Positions 54,927 to 62,715 of a stretch of 64,000 nt of DNA are shown here, in pieces. The position numbers were made by a program, and so were the translations under genes. How positions within the stretch are numbered: position 1 is the stretch's first letter; each line of letters opens with the position of its first letter. The notes under the pieces were generated by a model, which saw only the letters and a program-made list of their open reading frames with translations, searched no databases and was not told the DNA's origin. The stretch is taken from the NCBI RefSeq assembly GCF_003841485.1, contig NZ_REFY01000002.1, positions 124,001 through 188,000 on the forward strand. The letters are read 5' to 3'. The stretch comes from Natrarchaeobius halalkaliphilus (GTDB taxonomy: Archaea > Halobacteriota > Halobacteria > Halobacteriales > Natrialbaceae).

Positions 54927-54955
54927 TCGTCGGTGGCTGGTACGGCTAGACCGAG

Positions 54956-55873
54956 ATGGACGTTCTCACGCTGACGACGAACGCCGATGCGCCGTTCATG
55001 AACGAGCAGATGCGCGTCATGGAACGACGCGGTGTCTCCTTTTCGACGCTGTCGGTTTCGGGCGATGGTCGTGCGGGTCACTCCCGGAGCCCGGCCGATT
55101 ACCTTCGATTCTTGCCGACGGTCATCCGCGAGTCCGCGAACGGCTACGACCTGGTCCACGCCCACTACGGGCTGACGGCACCGATGGCGCTCTCACAGCT
55201 GCGCAAACCGGTGGTTCTCTCGCTGTGGGGCTCTGACATCTACGGGCCGATCGAGCCGCTCAGCCGGGCCTGTGTGCCGCTGTGTGACGAGGTCGTCGTT
55301 ATGTCGGAGGAGATGCGCCGATACCTGGGTCGTGACTGCGTCGTGATCCCCGACGGGGTCGACCTCGAGAAGTTCCAGCCCGGACCGAAGGCGAGCGCTC
55401 GCGACGCGGTGGGCTGGGACGACGACGGCTATCACGTGCTCTTTCCGTACACGCCGGCCCGCGAGGTGAAAAACTACCCGCGCGCTCGCCGGATCGTCAA
55501 CGCGGTCAACGGTCTGATCGACGAGCCGGTTCGACTCCACACCGTCTACGACGTCGACCACGATGCGATCCCGGACTACATGAACGCCGCCGACGCGCTG
55601 CTTTTGACCTCCCACAGCGAGGGATCTCCGAACTCGGTCAAGGAGGCGCTCGCGTGTAACCTGCCCGTCGTCTCCGTCGACGTCGGAGACGTCCGAACGC
55701 GGCTCGAGGGCGTCGAACCGTCACACGTCGGAACCGACGACGACGATCTCGTCGAGGGACTCCGGAGAGTTCTCGAGCGCGACGAGCGGTCGAACGGTCG
55801 CGAACGTGCACGCGATGTCAGTATCAATCGAACCGCAGACCGGATGCTCGGAGTCTACGAGCGACTGGTTTGA
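54956..55873 (+). CDS. Family 4 glycosyltransferase (GT-B)
   Basis: 305 residues, on the short side for the family. VHAHYGLTAPMAL, LWGSDIYGP and the nucleotide-sugar-binding EGSPNSVKEALACNLPVVSVDVGD (EX7E) identify it. No membrane segment; it likely works at the inner membrane surface with lipid-linked acceptors. Divergent from DUF354; convergent with the SDR-DUF362-Gfo operon. Confidence 0.88.
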   Translation: MDVLTLTTNADAPFMNEQMRVMERRGVSFSTLSVSGDGRAGHSRSPADYLRFLPTVIRESANGYDLVHAHYGLTAPMALSQLRKPVVLSLWGSDIYGPIEPLSRACVPLCDEVVVMSEEMRRYLGRDCVVIPDGVDLEKFQPGPKASARDAVGWDDDGYHVLFPYTPAREVKNYPRARRIVNAVNGLIDEPVRLHTVYDVDHDAIPDYMNAADALLLTSHSEGSPNSVKEALACNLPVVSVDVGDVRTRLEGVEPSHVGTDDDDLVEGLRRVLERDERSNGRERARDVSINRTADRMLGVYERLV

Positions 55874-55927
55874 GGCCGTTCGATCGGTTTTCGCGGTCAA
55901 CGGAGCCGTCGACGCCCGGTACGGCCG

Positions 55928-56977
55928 CTATTTTCGGCGGTGGCGATACCAGGACATCGTCTCCGGCAAGTGGGCCTCGAGCGGCTCGTACTCGTAGCCA
56001 AGCTCCTCGTGGGCTTTCTGTGAGGTGTAGAACAGCCGCCGGGTCGCGAGCCGGGCCATCTGCCGGTCGAAGGGAAACACCTGACGATCGGTGACCGTTC
56101 CGACGGCTTCGACGACCGGGCCGGCGGCGTGAATCGCCGCCGACGGGACGGGTAGACGGGCCGGAGAGCCGCCGGTGTTATCGGAGATCCGAGAGACGGC
56201 ACGGTCGTAAGTGAGGTTCTCACCGCCGAGGATGTAATGCTCGCCGGAGGTGCCGGATCGGTACGCCGCGAGCAATCCGTCGACGACGTCGGAGACTCCG
56301 ACGATGCTCAGGCCGCCCGGGAGGTAGGCAGGCATCGTCGGCTCGGTCCCCATCGCGATCAGCTGGGCCGTAAACGAGCCGTCGCCCGGACCGAAGATCG
56401 ACGTCGGGTGGACGGTGACGGCGTCGCCCTCGGTGCGAGCGTACCGATCCACCAGCCCCTCTGCCGCGGCTTTCGAACGCTGGTAGGCTCCGATCGGCTC
56501 CGCGACGTCGCGTTCGTCGGCGAACGTTCCGGTTCCGTTCGTCCGTCGTGTGCCCGCCGTACTGGTGAACACGAGCCTGCCGACGTCGCTCGCCCGACAG
56601 GCTCGCAGGACCGCCGCCGTTCCGTCGCGGTTGACCCGCTCGACGGTATCCGGTGTCGCACTCCAGAGACCGACGCCGGCCAGGTGAAAGACCGCGTCCG
56701 CGCCGTCGACGAGCGACTCGAGCGTCCGCCGATCGAAGAGATCTCCGACGTGCCAGTTCACGTCCTCGAGTCCGTTCTGTTCGTTCGAATCGTCCCCGTT
56801 GTCGATTCCGCCTCGATCGGAGGTCGGACGACACAGCCCGTCGACGGTCCACCCATTCTCGAGCAATCGCTCGCAGAGGTGGGTGCCGAGAAAGCCCGTC
56901 GCCCCGGTGACCGCGGCGGTTCCGGCTCCGTCCCCGGTCTCGGCCCCGTCCGAGGCCGCGGCTCCGTCCGCCGTCAT
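55928..56977 (-). CDS. NAD-dependent sugar epimerase/dehydratase (extended SDR)
   Basis: 349 residues. After ~20 low-complexity residues comes AVTGATGFLGTHLCERLLE for NAD binding; the catalytic pair is in AYQRSKAAAEGLVDRY (Tyr/Lys). VFHLAGVGLW and HPTSIFGPGD are typical of the dihydroflavonol-reductase/epimerase branch. It probably reduces or epimerises a nucleotide or lipid-linked sugar. Its start overlaps the DUF362 stop (ATGA); third gene of a minus-strand operon. Confidence 0.87.
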   Translation of the reverse strand: MTADGAAASDGAETGDGAGTAAVTGATGFLGTHLCERLLENGWTVDGLCRPTSDRGGIDNGDDSNEQNGLEDVNWHVGDLFDRRTLESLVDGADAVFHLAGVGLWSATPDTVERVNRDGTAAVLRACRASDVGRLVFTSTAGTRRTNGTGTFADERDVAEPIGAYQRSKAAAEGLVDRYARTEGDAVTVHPTSIFGPGDGSFTAQLIAMGTEPTMPAYLPGGLSIVGVSDVVDGLLAAYRSGTSGEHYILGGENLTYDRAVSRISDNTGGSPARLPVPSAAIHAAGPVVEAVGTVTDRQVFPFDRQMARLATRRLFYTSQKAHEELGYEYEPLEAHLPETMSWYRHRRK

Positions 56978-57924
56978 TGTTCCCCTTCGATCTGTGGCGG
57001 GACGGCGTCGCGTCCGACCGTGGCATAGAGGCGATAGGCGGCCGTGACGGCGGGATGCATCGTTCCCGTCGGCGGAAGCTCGCCGCCGCCGAGGCGTTCC
57101 CGGATATCCTCGACGTCGACGCGGTCTGCCCCGGCTCCGACGCGCTCGAGCGTGATCGTTTCCGGGCCGTCCTCGAACGCGAGTTCGAGCGCGCGGTCGT
57201 CCTCGATCTCGCGCTCCAAGAGCGACGCGCCAACGGCGTCGACCGACGGCGTCGATCCGGCGAAGATCGCGTTCGCGGCGTGGGGGTCGCTTCCGTAGGC
57301 GGTCGTCGCGTCGAGCACGGAGAGGACGGGATCGACGACTCGCGTCGCCGCGACGGCGGTCACGTCGGGATCGACGGTGCGCTCGTCGGCTGCCGCGAGC
57401 GTGCGCATCCCACCGGCAACCGGTCCCTCCTCGGTCGGCCGAAGCGTCGGAACGACGATCACCGTACTCTCACCAAGCGTCGCCGGGACCGAAAACGGAA
57501 CCGAGCGACCGTCGACGCAGACGATCTCGTTCGTTCGAGGCTCGTCGCGGACCAGATCGACCGGCTCCGCGTCGAAGCGCTCGAGCAACTCGGGATAGCC
57601 CAGGTACGCAAGCGTTCGATCGAACTCGATTCGTTCACCGCTGGCCCCAGCGACGACGAGATCGGCGTCGCCGCGGCTGCGGAGGTAAGAGGCGATCGCG
57701 CCGACGACCGCCGGATCGGTCACCATCCCCGTCGACGGATGGAACGGATAGTGGACATCGGGAACGAGGGTGATTCGATCCGCTTCGGTGAGCGCCTCGG
57801 TGTTGGCGTCCAGGAGCCGGCGGATCGGCGGCTCGAGCACCGCCATTCGCGCATCGACGTCGGGACGCCAGCCGCCGTGATCGAGACCCGTTCCGGCGGC
57901 GACGCGGACGCGATCGTCGGTCAT
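56974..57924 (-). CDS. DUF362-like protein
   Basis: 316 residues from the ATG at 57924. ITLVPDVHYPFHPSTGMVTDPAVVGAI and LVVAGASGERIEF are DUF362-like; no ferredoxin-type Cys motif is present. DUF362 proteins are often near redox genes, but here the gene is locked between two sugar enzymes with four-base overlaps on both sides. A role in surface-glycan synthesis is inferred from this context only. Confidence 0.75.
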   Translation of the reverse strand: MTDDRVRVAAGTGLDHGGWRPDVDARMAVLEPPIRRLLDANTEALTEADRITLVPDVHYPFHPSTGMVTDPAVVGAIASYLRSRGDADLVVAGASGERIEFDRTLAYLGYPELLERFDAEPVDLVRDEPRTNEIVCVDGRSVPFSVPATLGESTVIVVPTLRPTEEGPVAGGMRTLAAADERTVDPDVTAVAATRVVDPVLSVLDATTAYGSDPHAANAIFAGSTPSVDAVGASLLEREIEDDRALELAFEDGPETITLERVGAGADRVDVEDIRERLGGGELPPTGTMHPAVTAAYRLYATVGRDAVPPQIEGEQ

Positions 57925-59027
57925 ATCGACGTCACCTCCGGCATCTCGAGTTCCTCGGAACCGCGTCGCGCCGCGTGGTCGTAGGCGTCCTCCGCGAGTT
58001 CGATCGACCGTCTGCCGTCGGTGCCCTCGACCGGCGGCGACTCGTCGGCTCGAATCGCATCGAGAAAAGCTTCGAGAGCGTCGTAGTGTGCCCGCAGATA
58101 GAACGTCGGACCGAAGACGTCGGGTTCGTCTCCGGTCACCCGACTGGCGACGTTCGACAGGGCCGACGTCGCCGCGCTCGCATAGAAGTTCTCGGGGAGG
58201 TAGTCTTCGTTGCTGATCGTGCCGGTGATCCCCTCGAGACGAAGCCGAGTGTTGACTTTCGGCAACTCCTCCCACTGGTAGGAGCCACAGTGGAGCGTGA
58301 TCGTGGTCCCCGTTTCGGGCGCTCGCAGGAGTACCGTCGCCGCGTCCTCGATCGGAAGGTTCAGCGTGCAGCCGGTCGCCGCACTCTGTACCTCGAGGTC
58401 GCCGAACAGCCACTCGAGCACGTCGAAACAGTGGATACCGAGTTCGAGCAGCGAGCCACCGCCAGCCGCGTCGGCGTCGAGCGCCCAGCCCGGCGGCGAC
58501 CGCTCGACCGGTGGACGACCCAGCGGTCCGTCGTTGAGGCGCGTCATCGACGCGTAGGGAACGTGGCCGACGCGTCCGTCGTCGTAGGCGGCCTTGACGC
58601 CTGTCACGTCCGGCTGGTACCGGAGGGTGTGATCGACGCCGACGGCGATCCCCCCGGACTTCGCGGCCTCGAGCAGCCGGTCTGCCTCCTCCGTCGATCG
58701 CGCGAGAGGTTTCTCGACGAAGACGTCGGTACCCACTTCGGCGGCCCGCTCGACCGCGTCGGCGTGTAAGAACGGCGGAAGCGCGACGACCGCGACGTCT
58801 ATCGACTCGGAGTCGAGTAGCGTCGCGTAGTCCTCGTACGTTCGGTCGACGCCGGCGCGTTCGGCGCGCTGGCGGTTCTCCGGAACCGCATCCGCCGCAG
58901 CGAGAACGTCGACGTTCGCCATTACGCGCGCCGACTTCAGATGGACCATGCCGATGTTTCCGACCCCGAGTATCCCTAGCGTGAGCGTATCCGAGTCGGA
59001 TTCTCGACTGAGAAGTGCCGTATTCAT
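57921..59027 (-). CDS. Gfo/Idh/MocA oxidoreductase
   Basis: 368 residues. LGILGVGNIGMVHLKSARVM near residue 17 for NAD binding, FVEKPLARSTEEADRLL and GGSLLELGIHCFDVLEWLFG are family motifs. It differs clearly from the WbpB-like paralogue in the sugar operon. First gene of a coupled minus-strand operon (this gene, DUF362, SDR). The shared motif lies 24 bases upstream of the ATG. Confidence 0.88.
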   Translation of the reverse strand: MNTALLSRESDSDTLTLGILGVGNIGMVHLKSARVMANVDVLAAADAVPENRQRAERAGVDRTYEDYATLLDSESIDVAVVALPPFLHADAVERAAEVGTDVFVEKPLARSTEEADRLLEAAKSGGIAVGVDHTLRYQPDVTGVKAAYDDGRVGHVPYASMTRLNDGPLGRPPVERSPPGWALDADAAGGGSLLELGIHCFDVLEWLFGDLEVQSAATGCTLNLPIEDAATVLLRAPETGTTITLHCGSYQWEELPKVNTRLRLEGITGTISNEDYLPENFYASAATSALSNVASRVTGDEPDVFGPTFYLRAHYDALEAFLDAIRADESPPVEGTDGRRSIELAEDAYDHAARRGSEELEMPEVTSI

Positions 59028-59051
59028 CCGTCAGTGTGGGGGGCCTCGGCG

Positions 59052-59062
59052 GGCTTTGTTAT
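59052..59062 (-). promoter_or_regulatory. ATAACAAAGCC motif upstream of the Gfo/Idh-DUF362-SDR operon
   Basis: Minus-strand copy 24 bases from the ATG at 59027, at promoter-core distance. Confidence 0.5.
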
Positions 59063-59250
59063 CATCGTCGTACAGCTATCACCGGACGAGCGCGTCCTCC
59101 TGACCGTTCCAGATCGGTCCGCCGTCGGTTCTCTGTCGGTCGTCTGTTAGCCGTCTCGGTGGCGGCGTCGTGGCTCGGCCGTCGAAGAATCGATCCGGCG
59201 ACACTACTGCCAGTAGCGACGTGATACAGGTTCGTCCCACGGAAAACCGC

Positions 59251-59306
59251 ACGGTCTGCGCCCGCCCGGCGATTGGGCCGGCACGCGAGTACAGCAGTCC
59301 GTTTCA
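59251..59306 (+). repeat. Shortened copy (E) of the palindromic repeat
   Basis: ACGGTCTGC (59251-59259) and TACAGCAGTCCGTTTCAG (59290-59307) are the two ends of the arms, with the centre shortened. As in copy B, the terminal TCA (59304-59306) is the TGA stop codon of a minus-strand gene, here the deacetylase. Confidence 0.55.
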
Positions 59307-60269
59307 GTCGGACGGCGTCGAGGACAGTTCCGTCGCGTCGTATTCGACCGAAGGGACCCGGCCATCGACCGTTCGGCCGTTCTCAAGACGGCGAGCGGTT
59401 TCACCCATCGTCTCGACGCGGATGTCGGTTTCCTCGCGTCGTCGATCGAGGTGCTCGAGAATCGCGCGCATGCGCTCGTCGTCGCGGGGGTCGGTCAGGT
59501 TGTTCGGGTGTAGCCACATGTGAAAGACGCCGTCACGACGGGCCGCTTCGTCGATACCGAGGCGAGCCTGAACGACCATGGGATCGGCCCAGACCGACTC
59601 GGCGGCCGTCCGCGCCGGCCCCTCGAAGCCGAAGAGGAACAGCGATGCCGGGACGTTCACCAGGCCGTACTCGTCGACGGCCGGCTCGACCAGCATGGAT
59701 CGGCTTCGGACGATCGAATCGAACAGCCCGCGAACGCCGTCGTGAGTCGGTGATTTGCCGCGATAGACACCGAAGCCGTACTCAGCGAGGACGTCGCGGT
59801 GGCCGACGTCGTTGCGCGGGTAGACGAACGACTCTATTGTCCGTCCCCAATCGGCGGCGATGTCCATACTCCGGTCGAGTTCGGCCGCCGCGAGCTCGCG
59901 GTCCGTCTCCGGATCGCCAAAGAGGACGTGCGAAAACGAGTGGCTGGCGAACTCGTGGTCCACGTCGGAGTCGAAGAGCGCCTCGACCAGCGCCGGCGCG
60001 AATCGAAGATCGGGTCGATTTCGCCACTCGGTTCGCTCGGGGGCGAACCAGCCCGGGGGTGCCGGATGATCCGCGTGGGTACCGTCACAGGAGTCGAGCA
60101 TGAGGTGGCCAACGACCGCCCACGTAGCCGGCACGTCGTACTCCTCGAGTAACTCGAGCATCACGGACCAGCCGCGGCGACCGGCTTCGACCCGATCGAC
60201 GGGCGGGGATTCGAAGTCGTGAAATCCCCAGCCGAGTTCGGCGTCGAGCGAGAGAACGACACTACCCAT
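59304..60269 (-). CDS. Polysaccharide deacetylase family protein
   Basis: 321 residues from the ATG at 60269; a GTG four codons earlier is possible. NodB-type fold: VVLSLDAELGWGFHDF holds the first metal/catalytic Asp region and HEFASHSFSHVLFGDPE the HxxSH metal site. FVYPRNDVGH and the C-terminal HMWLHPNNL correspond to the later motifs. It removes N-acetyl groups from polysaccharide or lipid-linked sugars. No signal peptide, so the substrate is probably an intracellular intermediate. Confidence 0.88.
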   Translation of the reverse strand: MGSVVLSLDAELGWGFHDFESPPVDRVEAGRRGWSVMLELLEEYDVPATWAVVGHLMLDSCDGTHADHPAPPGWFAPERTEWRNRPDLRFAPALVEALFDSDVDHEFASHSFSHVLFGDPETDRELAAAELDRSMDIAADWGRTIESFVYPRNDVGHRDVLAEYGFGVYRGKSPTHDGVRGLFDSIVRSRSMLVEPAVDEYGLVNVPASLFLFGFEGPARTAAESVWADPMVVQARLGIDEAARRDGVFHMWLHPNNLTDPRDDERMRAILEHLDRRREETDIRVETMGETARRLENGRTVDGRVPSVEYDATELSSTPSD

Positions 60270-60317
60270 TGTATCCACCACGAGGCCGCGTCATATCGCT
60301 GACGGAGACGACCGGAC

Positions 60318-60328
60318 GGTTTTGTTAT
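60318..60328 (-). promoter_or_regulatory. ATAACAAAACC motif upstream of the deacetylase
   Basis: Minus-strand copy identical to the one before the sugar operon, 48 bases from the chosen ATG (36 from the alternative GTG). Confidence 0.5.
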
Positions 60329-60546
60329 TGATCGCTTTTCGCGGTCGGTTGGATTATCCCGGTGCCGCGATCGCGGTAATCGTCGGAAGCCACCGTCAGG
60401 AAATCACCGGCACGGATCGTTCGCTCCGCGGGAGAGTCGGCTCGTCCGACGGTAACGGTCACGAACGCGCGACCGTCGCGCCCGCTGACGAAGAAACCGA
60501 ATCGAACAGCGACGCGGTGTTTCGTCGCGGCGACTGAACACCCTCC

Positions 60547-60557
60547 ATAACAAAGCG
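60547..60557 (+). promoter_or_regulatory. ATAACAAAGCG motif upstream of the phosphodiesterase
   Basis: Exact consensus copy, 44 bases before the ATG at 60602. Confidence 0.5.
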
Positions 60558-60601
60558 CGAATCGGGCCACGTCCACGACAGCAAGCGTTCTCAGTACAAT
60601 C

Positions 60602-62191
60602 ATGAGCGGATTTACTCAGTCGTCCGAGCGAGCGTTCGTGCTCGGGCTCGACGGCGTGCCGTGGAGACGTATCGAACGGTGGTCCGAGGAGGGTAAACTT
60701 CCGAACTTCGCCCGAGTGATCGAGGAAGGTGCCTCCGGTCCGCTGATGAGTACCAGTCCGCCGACGACGCCGCTCGCGTGGCCCTCGATCGCGACGGGGG
60801 TCTGGCCGGACAAACACGGCATCTACGGCTTTCAGAACCTCTCGTCGTCGTACTCTCACGAGATGTACACGAGTCAGGATCTGACACAGCCGACGCTCTG
60901 GGAGCAACTCGCCCCGGCTCACGTGGGCAACGTTCCGATGACCTATCCGGCCACCGAGATCGACGGCACGATGGTCACCGGGATGATGACGCCGTCGACG
61001 GAACAGGAGTTTACCCACCCGCCGGAGCTTCGGACCGAGATCGAATCCCGGATCCCGGAGTACCAGATCAGCCTCGACTATCCGAAGTACGCCGATCGAC
61101 TCGACGACTTCGAGGAGGCGATCGACGGAATGCTCGCGAACCGCCGCGAGCTGATGCGTCTGCAGATGGAACGCGCCGGCGACGACTGGCAGCTGTTTTT
61201 TTTCGTCTACACCGCGCCGGACCGGTTCCAGCACCTCGTCTGGGAGACGGACCGATTGCTCGCACACTATCGGCAGCTCGACGAGCTTCTGGGCGAGGTC
61301 CTCGAGTACACGGAAACTCACGACAGCGACCTCTACGTCGTCTCCGATCACGGCTTCGGCCCGATCCACGAGCTGATCTACGTCAATCACTTCCTCGAGC
61401 GGGAGGGCTACCTCGCCAGACGCGAGGACGAGGGAACGAGGAGTGCGTTCGCGAGCCTCGGGATCTCCCGCGATCGGATCACGAACGCCCTGGAACGGGT
61501 CGGTATCTCAGAGGAGATGCTCGTTTCGACGCTTCCGCGGGGGCTGGTCGATTCGGTTGCCGAACAGATTCCGGGCGATCACGCCCTCTACGACGTCGAC
61601 TACGATCGGACCGTCGCGTTCGTCCACGGCGCGGGCAACTGTTATATCAACGACAGCGAGCGATTCGAACGCGGCGTCGTCTCACCGATGGACGTGCCGG
61701 ACGTCAAAGCCGAACTCGTCGACGTCTTCGAGTCGGTCACCGACGACGACGGGAACGCGGTACTCACGATCGAAGACGGCGACGAGCTGTTTCCGACCGA
61801 CGACGGCTCGCCGGATCTGGTCGTCAACGGCGTCGACGGCTACGACTCTCGGAACGCGCTCACCGACGAGCCGTTCGGAGACACCGGAACGTACGCCGCG
61901 AGCCACCGCAAGCGAGGGATCATCCTCGGTCACGGCCCCTCGATCGACGCCGGGGCGTCGCTGCGCGGTGCCCGCGTCGTCGACGTCGCGCCGACGCTCC
62001 TGCACGGTATCGGCCAGCCCGTTCCCGAAAACGTCGACGGTCGGGTTCTCTTCGACGCGTTCCATCCGGAGGCGACGCCCTCGAGGACGAAAGTCGAGCG
62101 CACGAGCGTCTCGAGCCGTGATCGTGACGACGTCGACGACGACTTTGCCGACGTCGAAGACCGCCTGAAAGGACTCGGATATATGGAGTGA
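60602..62191 (+). CDS. Alkaline-phosphatase-superfamily phosphodiesterase/phosphotransferase
   Basis: 529 residues. FVLGLDGVPWRRI gives the first metal Asp, STSPPTTPLAWPSIATG the nucleophile Thr/Ser region, VVSDHGFGPI the DHG metal site and ASHRKRGIILGHGP the last His. This is the nucleotide pyrophosphatase/phosphodiesterase branch. No signal peptide or membrane helix is evident. In glycan loci such enzymes may add or remove phosphodiester-linked groups; the substrate here is unknown. Confidence 0.88.
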   Translation: MSGFTQSSERAFVLGLDGVPWRRIERWSEEGKLPNFARVIEEGASGPLMSTSPPTTPLAWPSIATGVWPDKHGIYGFQNLSSSYSHEMYTSQDLTQPTLWEQLAPAHVGNVPMTYPATEIDGTMVTGMMTPSTEQEFTHPPELRTEIESRIPEYQISLDYPKYADRLDDFEEAIDGMLANRRELMRLQMERAGDDWQLFFFVYTAPDRFQHLVWETDRLLAHYRQLDELLGEVLEYTETHDSDLYVVSDHGFGPIHELIYVNHFLEREGYLARREDEGTRSAFASLGISRDRITNALERVGISEEMLVSTLPRGLVDSVAEQIPGDHALYDVDYDRTVAFVHGAGNCYINDSERFERGVVSPMDVPDVKAELVDVFESVTDDDGNAVLTIEDGDELFPTDDGSPDLVVNGVDGYDSRNALTDEPFGDTGTYAASHRKRGIILGHGPSIDAGASLRGARVVDVAPTLLHGIGQPVPENVDGRVLFDAFHPEATPSRTKVERTSVSSRDRDDVDDDFADVEDRLKGLGYME

Positions 62192-62271
62192 TAGAGTCAC
62201 CGTGAGACGGACGATTCAGGACTCGAGTGAGAGGTCGTTGCAAGCAAGACAGTTACGGCCGCGGTAGACGG

Positions 62272-62664
62272 ATGGCCGGTATGGTCGACGACGACCTCGA
62301 ACTCGAGCGAGACCTCGGTGAGGCGGAGATTGTCTACGAGGATCCGGAGGAGGGAACAGTCACGAAACGAGTACCGAACGAACACGTCGCGTACTTTCAG
62401 GATCACTGGATCGTCAAGACCGACGAAGACGAAGAGGGTCACGACATCGTTCGTCGGATACCGGCGCGCCGGGTCCACTACGTGGAGCGATCGGTCGAGC
62501 AGTTCGAAGAGGAAGTTCAGACGCTGGTCGATCAGGTGCAGTCGTTCGCGTCCAACCTGCGGACGAAAATCCCGGTCGGCGGCGACACGAGCGAAGACGA
62601 GGACGCACCTCCCGTCGAGATCGGGCTCGATGACGACGAAGGGCGCCAAAATTCCGATCGGTGA
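62272..62664 (+). CDS. Haloarchaeal conserved hypothetical protein
   Basis: 130 residues from the ATG at 62272; an ATG at 62281 is equally possible. LGEAEIVYEDPEEGTVTKRV, HVAYFQDHWIVKTDEDEEGH and RRIPARRVHYVERSVEQFEE suggest a small beta barrel followed by a coiled-coil-like helix and an acidic tail. No catalytic motif. Separated from the phosphodiesterase gene by 80 bases without the shared motif. Confidence 0.65.
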   Translation: MAGMVDDDLELERDLGEAEIVYEDPEEGTVTKRVPNEHVAYFQDHWIVKTDEDEEGHDIVRRIPARRVHYVERSVEQFEEEVQTLVDQVQSFASNLRTKIPVGGDTSEDEDAPPVEIGLDDDEGRQNSDR

Positions 62665-62715
62665 CGGCGAGCGCCGGGACTGATTCCGTCGCGGGGCTGG
62701 TTCCGCTGGGATGGA

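Larger units (their letters stand above)
60282..60601. other. Divergent promoter region of deacetylase and phosphodiesterase genes
   Basis: No gene supported. It contains two copies of the shared motif, one facing each gene (60318-60328 minus, 60547-60557 plus). Confidence 0.5.
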
